Shown in pieces: positions 23,875-34,418 of a DNA stretch of 64,000 nt. Numbering within the stretch: position 1 is the first letter of the stretch; every line of letters begins with the position of its first letter. The notes beneath the pieces were generated by a model, which saw nothing but the letters and a program-made list of their open reading frames with translations, did no database searches and was not told the origin of the DNA. Source of the DNA: Paragonimus westermani (lineage: Eukaryota; Platyhelminthes; Trematoda; Plagiorchiida; Troglotrematidae); assembly GCA_008508345.1 (NCBI GenBank), contig QNGE01000103.1, forward strand, positions 62,001-126,000. The letters run 5' to 3'. The translations under genes and the position numbers were made by a program.

Positions 23875-24458
23875 GATTGAAACAATTGGTCCCCTCGAGC
23901 AGTTTGAACAAAGCAGATAGAACATGAAAACTGGTAGATGCAAGCATTTCGTATTGACTCATCAGTACCAAACTTACAATAACATGGGTGGGCTTCTTTC
24001 AAAACAATCGATTTGAGGGGTGGAAAATCAATAAACGAGTTAGGATAAGACATTAAATCCAGAGAAGAGTCAAGTTCACGAACAGTTGTTTCTGAACGCA
24101 GAGAGCTGGTTTGAGTCGATTAATTGCAACTGCTTCAGCAAACCGTAAGAATCTCCGGTTGAGATGGCTCAGCAGGATTTTGAATGCACAAGATGGATCG
24201 GTAGCATGACCGGTGGTCAAGACGTGTCTAGCGACTGAGGAAACTGGCTGTTTATGCGTTTCAGAAACATTGCCATTCTCCGGTAACGCGGACTTCTGTA
24301 CCCATTTAGGTAAATTTTCCTTCATTCTGGAGCTCAAACATCTCTCGGTTCTGCCTATGTAACTTTCTCCGCAGTTACATACAAATTGGTAAACATAATG
24401 TGAAGTGGTGCCGATAGGCTGATCTTCTTTGATTGAAGGCACTGGTGGTTTCTGGTCG
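23875..24458 (-). pseudogene. PLE family A 3' fragment: GIY-YIG domain and 3' terminus
   Basis: A 129-codon open stretch (24442-24053, minus) matches the last part of the 2165-4079 gene: YVYQFVCNC, ESYIGRTERC, RMKENLPKW (EH has become EN), HVLTTGHATD and ALCVQKQLFVNLTLLW. The similarity starts abruptly near 24458, so RT is absent, as in a 5'-truncated insertion. Downstream, 24050-23875 holds the family A terminal sequence with a hammerhead, then TTTGTTCAAACTGCTCGAGGGGACCAATTGTTTCA, the outer tail also seen after 4217. Confidence 0.85.
23931..23973 (-). ncRNA. Hammerhead ribozyme, best-preserved copy
   Basis: On the minus strand: helix I 5' side GTTTGGTA; core CTGATGA, exact; helix II GT-CAAT-AC; GAAA; helix III ATGC-TT-GCAT, four Watson-Crick pairs including the A15.1-U16.1 pair; cleavage triplet ATC; helix I 3' side TACCAG. 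GGTA with TACC pairs perfectly and extends by U-A and U-G. Every invariant residue is present. This is a type I layout with a minimal helix III, as reported for PLE-borne hammerheads. Predicted cleavage falls between bases 23937 and 23936. Confidence 0.8.
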
Positions 24459-24459
24459 T

Positions 24460-25365
24460 TTCAAATTCCCGCTTACGAATTGAAAAACGAACTGCAGAAC
24501 AGAAAACACTTTATAGTAATAATAACAGCATTATTGGCCACAATACTGGCGTTACCAATAGCAACGACTTTCTTCATTATTCATCTCTCGTCCTTTAATT
24601 ATCCTAAGCTTGAAGGCGTACTTGGTTAGGAGCATCCTTTCCGAGTTATATGTTGTTCCGTGGATATGTTGGTGGCGGACAGGAGAGAACTGATTGTTCA
24701 AGATATTGCAAGTCGATCATTAGGGTCGTTTTGTTAATTCTGCTACAACCCACTGAATGCCATGCGGAACGAATTTTATCAGGGCCGCAACACTTTGTGG
24801 TGAGTACTGGTGTTACAGTCTAAGTTGCAACATCTTCCCCAGCGGCTTTAACGTTTTGCTACAAGTTTTTGTAGAATGATAACTTGGACTCAGTCATCAA
24901 AAGGGAAACATTATGGCAGTCTTTTCTAACCAAACTCAGCTTGATTTTACATTTATAAGCAATAAAAGCTGGTGTTTTACATGACAACAGTAATCCTTTA
25001 GGATGAAAAGAATTGCGAAATTCCAAACTGGCTGACGACGGTGACGATCTCGACCGGACGGCTGCCGTGTTAGACACTTCGATTACAACAGTTCGTTTGT
25101 ACCGAAAATAACATTGACGAAACTAATAAGGTATTAAACGGAGTTTCACGACCGTTACAAGAAAATGAAGTACTGACTAACGCCATACTCAAACGGATAA
25201 CCTTTCGTCGGCAGTGAACTGTTGGCCAGTCATTAGCAAGATGTCCAAGTACGCAAAATAGGTGAGCTCACAATGAGAGAAACCAACCCCAAAAGAAAGT
25301 CATCGGGATCGGAGTGGCTGTTGCTCATCTGGGACCAGTTACATTTGAAAATGATCAACTCAACG
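24460..25365. other. No recognisable feature
   Basis: I see no coding motif or repeat shared with the rest of the window. A 66-codon plus-strand open stretch (24429-24629) overlaps the edge of the PLE fragment and has a hydrophobic patch, but it is unlikely to be a gene. Confidence 0.4.
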
Positions 25366-25369
25366 TTGA

Positions 25370-25960
25370 TGTGGAGGTGCACGACTGGTTGTGATCACGA
25401 TGCAGTCCATTTCTTTCGACAGCCTTGAAAAACGCACGGTTCAACCTGCACACGTTGGTATTCAGTGGAGAAAAGAATATTTTGGTCTGTAATGCGGAAC
25501 GATATGAATGATTTCATTCGGACGTGTTCCAACTGCCAAATGAACTGAGGAAAAACAGAGACTCCCTGGCCAATCCAATTTTGACGTTTTGGCATAGAAC
25601 GCAACACACACAAGAGGTATGGATATATTTTGGTCCAATGTCAACAATTCTAGGAAGAACCTGCTACATACTGACAGTTACTGACCATGTACCACATTGT
25701 TTGGAAACCACTGTAGACCACCTCTGATAAGCGCCCTGGCTGGTATTGTTATTGTCCTAGAAATTAGCCACGCACCGAAGTTTCCTATTTTGGGGATGTC
25801 TATGTTGAGGAATGTCAAACTACTGAGGAAATTAACGCTTTCTAAAATCCCCGTATCAAACACAAATCAGTGGGTGGACAGAGTGATTTAATTGCACAAA
25901 GAAGAAATGGCTGAATGGTAGAGGTAGTAGGGGAAAAGAAAGTTTCAATCGGATACCATA
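25370..25960 (+). pseudogene. Gypsy-type integrase remnant
   Basis: Pieces in different frames line up with a retroviral-type integrase. First comes RNDMNDFIRTCSNCQMN (about 25493-25545), the Cys pair of the HHCC zinc finger. A run with SLANPILTFW follows. Then FGPMSTILGRTCYILTVTDH (about 25632-25690) resembles the segment with the first catalytic Asp, W..D..GP..S..G..YIL...D; the catalytic D is lost. At least three frame changes are needed. The 25996-26319 open stretch, basic and ending FNPIWDP, may be the C-terminal tail. No LTR was found. It is unrelated in position and strand to the 27.2-30.85 kb element. Confidence 0.5.
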
Positions 25961-25964
25961 CGAA

Positions 25965-27200
25965 GAAGCATTCAACAACGCAGAGGTAACAACTTATGCC
26001 TACTTACGGTAAGGAACTTATGCTTTATTGGATGTCTGTGTATTCGGAGAACGGAAGAGACAAGTATTACTCAGAGAAAGGCAAGACAATGAACACCACA
26101 GGTTCGAACGGAGGGCGGAGACGCAACAACAAAGCAAACAGACAGAGGCACGATGCAAGCAGTAATATACAAAAACGACCTTTCATTATAAACAGTCGTA
26201 CACAAGTAGATGACTATGGTCGACCAGATATAATAGGCCCAGATGCAGGCAGACAGTCTGTGGTAGTTAATACTACGAACAAAAGGAACGCAAGTTTTAA
26301 TCCCATTTGGGATCCGTAGTAAACAACTTTCACTGGAGCATAATGGGTAAGATTTCTGTGAAAGGAGAGGAGAATGAGGGGTGACTAGGTGGCAGCGACA
26401 GTCAGTTCGATACTGAGCAGAATACCTTAATTTTGTTAAATCCAACACCGGTTGTTCTGAAGTGATATAATCCAGTATTGGGGAAATCGGCTCAAAGAGA
26501 GGAAAAACGGCTCAACGAATAATACTGGGAAGATGAACAGAATTTAACTTGACATGTAAACAGGAACCTCGCTACGTTGTGGCATGGGATTCCGGTTTGT
26601 AAACGAGAACTCACCATCTGCGTTATATACGTGCAAGCTTGATAATAAATACCTTGATTTATGGAACGAATTTTTGCGACACATTCGCCTGGTTCTGTAA
26701 GGGGAAACTGCTCCAGTGAGAAACACCTTTACTGAGGACATGTTTGTTTGTTGCATGTTGGTGGAAATTTTGTATCAGAAGAAAAACAGATAAAGAGCTG
26801 GTACTTTTTTAGGTTACGCTGTTCAGCTGTGCTGCTTTACCTCAACATACAATGATTGCGAAGTGGTCGAGCTAGGAAGATAAATTAAAATTTTGAACGT
26901 CATACTGTTATGAGCCAAGTACGCGGATAGTTCAATGGTTGCTTGTAACCAGTACAAAGTTTGTGCGCTTCGACATGATTGCAAACCAAAACATTCATCT
27001 GTGTACGACTCTGATCTCAGAACGTCACGGTTGCCACGGACGCCAGTGCTCATTTCCTTCATGTACCAAGAACCATTTCATGCTATGCTCCATTTCAATG
27101 CTTCTTTTTGTGTTGCTCCTGCCGCTAGTTCGATGTTAAAGTCCATGCTCCTGCCTCACTACTGAACAGTAGTGGGATGAGTAGTGTAGTGCGATCACTC
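25965..27200. other. Unassigned DNA between two LTR-element remnants
   Basis: The first 350 bases contain a 107-codon plus-strand open stretch (25996-26319), rich in Arg, Asn and Thr, which could be the tail of the preceding integrase. The rest shows no motif. The LTR of the 27.2-30.85 kb element should lie near 26.8-27.2 kb if it survives, but I cannot find a partner for it upstream of gag. Confidence 0.35.
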
Positions 27201-27233
27201 ATTCTCACTACACTCCTCCCCACGCAAAGCTTG

Positions 27234-27650
27234 CTACGGCTGCAACAAAAGCCGTTCAGGTTCTCTCCGTTCCCTCGACGATCTGCGTACCGGCTTCGGT
27301 TCTACTGACATACCTGATGTGTATTCTCTTCTGATCGGAGTGTCATACCTTTTACATCGCCGGCCTCCGTGCACTTGGTATTGATTTTTCTCGTAATTAA
27401 TCAGATACACTGTGCCACGACATTCCATCACCACATGCGGTCACCTCCACTCTACCAGCAACTCCCTAGATCAGGGTCCTGCTGCCTCCTCAAGTTTTGG
27501 TCGGTCAATCTCCGGGATTCTGCTGATTCGAGCGTGCTCATCCGTCGGTCTCCCTATAAATCAATCCTCTTATCGACTGGTAAACTTGGTACGCGTCCAT
27601 ACGTTAACTCGAATGGCGACTGCTTCATTGTTCCTTGTGGCACCGCCAGC
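27234..27650 (-). pseudogene. Gypsy integrase C-terminal region
   Basis: After the integrase core, other frames give a KQSPFELTYGR motif near 27600, the usual NxSPFxLxYG of Gypsy integrases. The last open stretch (27434-27234) contains VYLINYEKNQYQVHGGRR and a very basic tail, RRSSRERREPERL. The C-terminal part binds DNA without sequence specificity in related enzymes. Stops separate it from the core. Confidence 0.6.
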
Positions 27651-28383
27651 CAGTCCTTGATTGTGCGATTATTTCTTCCCGTCAGTCCGTTTGACTGTGG
27701 ATGCTACGGGGTTGAGCAAATTTTCTTGATTCCCAAGCGTCCCAAACAGTTCCGAAACTCCTCACTTTCGAAGCAGGGTCCTTGATCAGTCAGTATGCTT
27801 CGCGGCATCCCGCAATCCGCAACGACCTGCTCCATCACCGCCCTGCATACAGTGCTCCCGCGCTGATCAGGTATAACGGCTGATTTGACCCACCTTGTGA
27901 AGTGTGCAGTCATGACCTTAATGCATTGATTTCCGGAAGTGGTTACTGGAAATGGGCCCATCACATCCACCGACCATAATTCCCCAACTTTATTGACCGG
28001 GATTGGGTGTGTGGGATATTGACTGGGGTGGTTAGTGCTCTTCAGTAACTGNATCCACCGACCATAATTCCCCAACTTTATTGACCGGGATTGGGTGTGT
28101 GGGATATTGACTGGGGTGGTTAGTGCTCTTCAGTAACTGACATTGCTGATACGCCTGCACATGATTGTTAGCATCATTCTTCATTCCCGGCCAATATGCT
28201 TTTTGCTTCAGCATGCCGTAGGTTTGATGACATCTCGTCTGGGCCACCTGATGATGTTTCTTCACAGTTGTCGCTCTTAGTTCCTCCGGTATAATGGGCA
28301 CATTTATTTCCTCTCAAATGACGTATTAAAATTCCGGCACTATTCAGCCGCAAGTCGGACCAGTGCATTCTGAAAGCTTTCAA
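27650..28383 (-). pseudogene. Gypsy integrase core, third catalytic residue replaced
   Basis: From high to low coordinates: the zinc-finger stretch with HHQVAQTRCHQT and YWPGMKND, its Cys pair changed to YQQCQ; GELWSVDVMGPF with the first catalytic Asp; ILTDQGPCFESEEF with the second; and HPQSNGLTGRNNRTIKDWL, where the usual Glu (NGxxERxN) is Gly. The family inserts the cDNA copy into host DNA and needs all three residues, so this copy would be inactive. The apparent break in frame at 28052 comes from an N and a duplicated 87-bp block, not necessarily from decay. Confidence 0.82.
27965..28139. other. Assembly join: exact 87-bp duplication around one N
   Basis: Bases 27965-28051 (ATCCACCGACCATAATTCCC to CTCTTCAGTAACTG) are repeated exactly at 28053-28139, with a lone N at 28052 between them. 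Integrase needs only one copy: the protein reads through cleanly if one is dropped. The pattern fits two contig ends that overlap but were placed side by side by a scaffolder or gap filler. Confidence 0.9.
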
Positions 28384-29160
28384 TTACAGATTTCCATCGT
28401 CTCCTGGCGGTTGTCCTCCCAAAAGAATTTGATCAATCACCACCTTCATCACAGCATGCATCCTCTGTGCTGTTTGTAACTTTCCGAGACCGCTCTTCAG
28501 TTTAACACTGGTAACTACGAACATGTCCTTGTGGACCTCATCCAGGTTTTACGTTCGAGAAAGCAAATAGAGAACACAGTTCTCGTTTTCGGCCACATCG
28601 TGAATTGTGAAGTCGCACTCCTGTATTCGTAGCGCCCAATGAACCAGCTTTCCTCGGGGGTCCTTCGCCAAATTAACCCACTTCAACGGTTTGATTCGGT
28701 TTCCACATAGAAAAGTCGACCGGGCGAGTATGACCTCCATTTTTCCTAGATCCAAACGTTCGCCAAACACTGCTTCTCTGTCGTTGAGTGGTTTCATTCA
28801 GAAGGACTTGGTACACGACTGGAATATTCCACGACACCGCCTTCCTGCTTCAGCAGAGATCCGGTTTCTATATCACTGGCATTCGTTGCGACGACGAAGG
28901 CCTGTCTAGTCACTGGCAATTTTAGGGTGAGCTGTCCCTTGTTCGTCAGTGGTTGGATCTCGACAAACGTTTGACTGGCTTCTTCTGACCAGTGGAACTG
29001 ACAATCTTCCTTCAGAATTTCGCGAGTTCATGGAAGATTTTGATGAAGCGCCTGCAGAACCCAACGCGACCGAAAAACTGTCGTAACGCCTTCTTCGATT
29101 TTGGCACCGGAACAGTCTCGGTCGCCAGCAGTTTCTCGGGCAGTGGCTGGACCTCACCCT
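28384..29160 (-). pseudogene. Gypsy RT thumb and RNase H region
   Basis: In the 29157-28906 area, frames give SKKALRQFFGRVGFCRRFI, the typical end of Gypsy RT (LRSFLGLxxYYRRFI), followed by LVSSTGQKKPVK-like remains. From 28797 on comes MKPLNDREAVFG, then GKLVHWALRIQECDFTIHDV and ENCVLYLLSRT, the shifted form of the RNase H end (RWxLxLQEYDFxIxYxxGxxNxxADALSR). The Ala-Asp of ADALSR has become LYL. RNase H removes RNA from the RNA-DNA hybrid. Several frame changes and a stop near 28549 make it inactive. Confidence 0.72.
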
Positions 29161-29294
29161 AACCGACCTAGTGATCTAGAAGTACTGCTGATTGTTTTGC
29201 CAGTTGTGACTTTAGGCTACTAATCCGTGGGCTGGCTTGTTCACTCCTGTGCAATATATCTGAAACGCATACTGCATGTTGTCTAATTCGCGCT

Positions 29295-29790
29295 CTAAAT
29301 GACGATATAGTCTCCACAGCTAACCGTATTGCTCAGTCTGTCCAGCACCTTCAGCAACAGTCGTGTGGACGTGAAATGGGCACCTGACAGCCCGAACGTC
29401 CTAAATTTGAAACGGTAGTGTTTCTCTTCTACCGTGAATGCTGTTTTATCTCGACCTGATTTTTTGTTTGGAACTTGCCAATATCCCGGCCGTGAGTCCA
29501 ACACTGTAAATACCCTGGCGTTCTGTAGTTTGTTGAAAATCTCCGTCACTGCTGGGACCGCTACGACTTCATTGACTGTAATCTCGTTGAGCCGCGTGAA
29601 TTCAACACAACATCGAAACTTACCAGTGGGCTTCCTCACCAGCAAGATGGGAGAATTTAACGGGCTATCCGCCTCCTCGATGGTTTCTTCATTCAACATA
29701 TCCTTCACCTGTCGCTCAACTTCCGGCTGTAGGTGTATTGGAGTTCTTCTGGGGCCGAATGATCGAAGTCGCTTTGGTTCGGTGGGGACT
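29295..29790 (-). pseudogene. Gypsy reverse transcriptase core
   Basis: The domain starts with PRRTPIHLQPEVERQVKDML (about 29755), then SPLNSPILLVRKPTGKFR, CVEFTRLNEITV, VFTVLDSRPGYWQV (motif A Asp kept, LDLxxGYWQ changed to LDSRPGYWQ), KTAFTVEEKHYRFK and FRTFGLSGAHFTS. The catalytic YxDD box is CGDYIVI followed by a stop, so one of the two metal-binding Asp residues is gone. The open frame is 137 codons. The enzyme would copy genomic RNA into DNA; this copy cannot. Confidence 0.85.
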
Positions 29791-29916
29791 TCATATCCAC
29801 TCTAGTCACAATAGCCAAATCGGTACCGATTCCTAGTGAACAACTACTGAAATTTGCGTATCACTTCATTCAGCAACCCATTGTCACAAGTTGCTCCTCC
29901 TTTGAGTGCGTCCGCT

Positions 29917-30852
29917 TCAATTTGTCCAAACTGGATTTGGCACTTTCTCACTAGTGGAACCACCCCCGTACTTCGTTACGAATTTATTATGCTTCAAATC
30001 AATTACCGCCTCAACGCGACCAAGAAAATCCGCCCCCAAGCTTGCCTGACGTGCCTCGGGGGAAATGATGCAATATTGTTTGACTACGTGGCCATCGATT
30101 CGGAAATCATATTTTGTCAGACCATTAACTTTGAGTGTAAACTCACCGATTGTTCGAACGAATATCGCGCACGGCTGAACAATCTTTCCTGGTCTCGACC
30201 CAGTCAATAAAATCGCGGCCTCAATGTAAGTCAAACAGTACTCTGAGCTACAATTGATTTCTAACCTAGCCTGAGCTGCAGTCTTATCAGCTGCCCTTAT
30301 TACCGGATCTCTCTTTCCAGACAAAAAACAATCGGAGAAACGCTTATTCAAGTGCGACTTTTTCTTGTCCAATGGGCAAAATCTTCGCCAGTGTCCACGT
30401 CTTCCCCATCTGTAACAGACGTCGCTACGAGTTCTCCCCTTCTTCACCTTCAAAGCTGCCAGTTCCTGAATCAACTTTTCCGCTGCGCTTCGAAGGTCAT
30501 TCAGTTCATTCGGTTCGCTTACCTTCACCTCGTTGATTGTCGCTGAATTTTCAGCCAGCAGTTGTCGAACTGTATCGGCCAACTGTTCCAGCGTCATGGG
30601 ATGTGCGATGAGTTGATCCCGGACTGTTGATGGCATTCCGTCCAAGAACTGTTCCGTTAACAGACGTTGTTATGAATCCTGGTCCAAATGTGACAGAGTT
30701 CGTGACAACGCTGCCAACAGGGACACGGATTAAACAAAATCGTCACCCCCTGGCTCATGCCATCACGTTTGAACCGCTTCACTGCTTCCTGGCAGTCAGC
30801 CCGGCTGTCGAACCCAAGAACCTCATCCGCGTACTAAGCCTGTGCGTGTGAA
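29917..30852 (-). pseudogene. Gypsy gag C-terminus, zinc knuckle and protease
   Basis: The 242-codon open frame (30645-29917) starts DGMPSTVRDQLIAHP, from the capsid C-terminal part. It contains a zinc knuckle reading CYRWGRRGHWRRFC, with Trp in place of the second Cys of CxxCxxxGHxxxxC. A retropepsin-like region follows: AAILLTGSRPGK stands where (V/L)DTG(A/S) is expected, so the catalytic Asp is missing, and the later part keeps GADFLGRVEAVIDL, which matches the GxDFLxxxxAxIDxxxxxL end. Upstream, 30646-30852 continues gag in broken frames. Confidence 0.78.
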
Positions 30853-30861
30853 TTCGGTCCA

Positions 30862-33330
30862 CTTCCGGTTATTATACTTAACGGGGAAAACATGCATGAT
30901 CAGACGAGTTATCCGGTTTCTGATACGACCGTGTTGTGGTCTATGTGGTTGCAATTCACTAGAAGACCCTGGCCGTACTTACTGTTTGTCTTAGAGCATT
31001 CTCTTGAAGTGTCTACTCATTTTCTTGTTATCAAAAGCCTCTATACAAACGGGACGTCATAATGTTTATTTATGCCACTCACTATACTCGGCGAATAGAT
31101 TTCCTTCCCAGTAAAAGCTTCGACCTGGCGTTTCGTCTGAACAGGCTTCTTCTAATATCAGCTAGGCTCGTTGTTTCAAACACGTGCTGGCCGACCTTTA
31201 GGATGGACTCTACAGTTTTTACACTGATTACACCTTAGAAAAATCTCCCTCACTTTCTTCGCCTATCTTTCATGTCCGGGCACCTGTTATCTCCCAACGG
31301 TCTGCTTTTCACCTAATGCTATAGCCTTTTAAACAATGATCACTACCTTCTTATACAAGCTTTCGGTAGAGGAAGCTAGATTTTACATATAGCAGTCACA
31401 AAGCGCGTTAGCAATAAACTTTTTGGGCTGTTCATGAGGCGGTTTTCACGAATGCACGCATGTGATTCAAAATTAGTCGGTCCTCACGATACGTTTGCTC
31501 TTTCAGAAACAACAGGGATTTATCAAAGCTGTTACCGCAAAATGCATGAGAGAAATCAGTTTGTACATATGTTTTGTATATGCCCAGACCAGTCTATTAA
31601 CCCTGAATTTTAGAACTCATGGAAACATGCGAAATAATGTTTTCTGAAATTATTTACTTGCTTTCATGTAGCATGCTCCAGGGTAGCATGGTTTATGTCT
31701 TGATTGCACAGAAATATGCAAGTAAGCTCACATTTAACAAGAGTAAACGGCCATGGTGTGGACCTCGTGAATTAGAGGCTGATAGATGAATGGGGAAAGT
31801 AAGTGGAACTGGCAATCAAAATAACGAGTCCCATTTTGTGGTATGATGCTTGACTCAGACCAGTTTCAGCCAGAACAGCAGAAAAGAGAGACACGGTCCA
31901 GAAGATATTTTGTGTAAATACAGTGTTGTGGATACTGGTTACTGTCACTACTATGGGTCCGATCGTGTAGAGCCACATTGCAATTAAGTACGCCAACAAA
32001 TTAGTTACTTTAATGTTTGGAACGATATGTTCAACGACCTTTCGAACGGGCTTGCAGGCAACACATAAGTGGCTGTCGCGTAAAGCAAACGAAAGGTGAA
32101 CACACATTGATAACCACAGCGTTTTTGAACAATGTAGAGTGAATTGTACTATTCAAACCAAATCACCACACTGAACTTCAGAAAGTGGCTGAGAGTGTTC
32201 CAAATGATTAGAGTGATGGTGCCGTGAAATTAGACTCTGTTTCCCGATTAGGCCATTACAGATCAAGCTAAATACAGTAAGTTAGGGTCGATGCAGGCAT
32301 CAATTTGGTTTCTCTTCGCTTTGGTACATTGCGATTTTTCTTGCTAAATCATATACTGCGTATATCACTTTACTGGTTATCTCGCAGAACATTATTTGTG
32401 GAGGTCTCAGTCGACTAGAAAAAGCAGCACGGCCGCCATAGGTTGGCACAGTAGTACGGCACAACCAGAGCTGAGGATTCTTGTCGTCGAAATGACGCAA
32501 CTCCCTGGGTGTGGGCCCAGTGATCCGCAAGCTTTATGGTCAGGAATGCTGTCAGATACGACCCTCAGTTTTAATCAGTGGTGTCTGTGCAAGGGAGTCT
32601 ACACCCTTTGAATTGACCGGTCCGTTTTCCACTCCCCTCATCTGGCGATTTGTGGCACTTGGCTCGTTCATATACTACGTTTTCTGTTAAGCATATATAC
32701 TTTTACTACAAACCATTAATCGTCGGGTTGTTCCCCATGGCTACCTTGAAGACGCAAATGTACTGACATTAGTGGAAGCAGTGGGGTATGGCAGTCGATA
32801 GGATAAGTCGTACGGTATCATACCCAATATCCTGTGAAGTAGCCATAGGGTATCTCTTCATCATTGCCGGGCAATGAGTATCAGTGTAGAACCAATTCCA
32901 TTTTGATGCTACGACTGACCTGATACGTATTCTGTCGTGTTTCTTTACTTTTCGTTACAAACCCTCCACGATTTCTCTCCTATATGCCCGGTTAATCGAT
33001 TCTTCCATGACTCACTTACTTCGTCTTCGTTCCTATGGCTAGAACTAGTCATAGCAGGTTAACAAGTCAGTTTTTGCCAAAGCGTTTGCTTCAACGTGGA
33101 ATATTTATCCAACATATGAGTCGTTTATGGTCGGACTGGTCAGACGCAGATAAGAGCAACTACAATGGACAAGTGTCGGACCAAGGTCACATGGGTCATA
33201 GTATGGATCGTTACCAACGAACTGCCTGGACCTATAAGTTTCCGCGTTACCAGCATGCAATAATCGTTATTCTCGAGAGTTCTATATGGTGACTATTTAA
33301 ACATTTAATTTACGTGGACGGTTTTCATTT
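30862..33330. other. 2.5 kb without recognisable genes
   Basis: A 111-codon minus-strand open stretch (32107-31772) has two or three hydrophobic segments (LLAYLIAMWLYTIGPIVVTV, FWTVSLFSAVLA). It could be an exon of a membrane protein, but I found no convincing splice pair and no family match. Nothing else stands out. Confidence 0.4.
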
Positions 33331-33334
33331 CATT

Positions 33335-34417
33335 TGAATTCTTGTCACACATGACCACGCTCATCGTACCGATAACTGACCAGTCTGCCTTGTCTTACTT
33401 TAGGCAATATTGGTCAATGGAACACACGGGATTTCGACTGAACTATGAGCATGTGACGTTACACTTTCCACAATCTGCCGAGCTGTCCTACCGAAATCCA
33501 CTGGTTTTCTGCACATCCATTTCCGATGTAGGTTCGATTCATTTTTCCATATCCACATGCAAAAATGTATGGAATACAAATTAAAAGCCGTCCCTGTTGT
33601 TCAGTGACGACCAGTTACGTGAGCATTTTATTCGATTTGCACTGTTACCTGAGAGCCAACATGGATTTCTCAAGATATCCTCATGTGTTACTAATTTACT
33701 ATAGACGTGGTAAGGTTAGGCGAATGTGGTGGATCAAGACCACCCAGACTGTCTAGATTTCTCGAGAGTTTCCGGTCGACTAAAATGTTCGACACTCCTT
33801 GCAGCCTCGTAATTATGGTGTAGAAAATCCCATACCCCTGTGTCTCACCGAGGCAGTTCTTAATGCGCTACCAACATATCAGAGACTGGATTTTAATGCA
33901 TAGGATCCTCCACTAGCCTGAATATCCCCCGAGACAAATGACTGTGTATGGCGAAAATAACCATCTCAGGCGTAATTCGTGAATGCTGCAACATTGAATC
34001 AGCCGTTTGACTTGTTAAGAACTGTCTTTCAGCAACCGGCTGTGCTCAATCGAGAACAATCTATGCTGGTCCGTTGTAACTGCATCACCGCTGGTTCAGT
34101 TCAGACGCAGAATTGTTGGCTGTGTTCGGTAAACCAAGCGGAGTATTCAATCCATGTGATTATCTGAATCATTGTGGTAAACTTGAAGTACTGTTGACCT
34201 CCGATTGTTCGCGCTATCCAACTGGTGTCTGCCATATTTTGCAGTGTGATTGTTGTGTGCTTGATATGCAATGATTATGTTGTTGTTCCGCCTATTATCC
34301 TGTGGTTTTCCTGGGAACCATTCTACTGGTAACCCTGATAATCTGGCACAATCTTTCAACTTGTCTGTCTTTTTTAACTTGTCTTCCGTATACTCAGATG
34401 TACGTGAGCCTTGTCGG
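33335..34417 (-). repeat. 1.08-kb inverted repeat, arm 2
   Basis: This is the inverted partner of 11669-12752. It begins at TGAATTCTTGTCACAC and ends at GCCTTGTCGG. Its right end touches, within about 15 bases, the point where a 5'-truncated PLE gene starts (34433). The missing PLE N-terminus is not found on the left of the arm, so the arm did not simply insert into an intact PLE. It has no known protein motif and no target-site duplication. Confidence 0.9.
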
Positions 34418-34418
34418 A

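Larger units (their letters stand above)
27200..30860 (-). mobile_element. Ty3/Gypsy-type LTR retrotransposon, degenerate, no LTRs found
   Basis: Reading right to left gives gag C-terminus and zinc knuckle, protease, RT, RNase H, integrase and a basic tail. This is the Gypsy gene order. Gag starts partway in (a KRFKRDG motif near 30780 in one frame, then QFLDGMP in another), so the 5' LTR and gag N-terminus are missing or unrecognisable. Frameshifts and stops separate the domains, and key catalytic residues of protease, RT and integrase are lost. A single N at 28052 marks an assembly join inside integrase. Confidence 0.88.

Noticed and set aside
11669..34417. A Maverick/Polinton or other giant transposon bounded by the 1.08-kb inverted repeats
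   Set aside because: The 20.6-kb interior holds no protein-primed polymerase, retroviral-type integrase of that class, protease or capsid genes. It contains unrelated, old retroelement debris and SINEs instead, and there is no target-site duplication at the outer ends.
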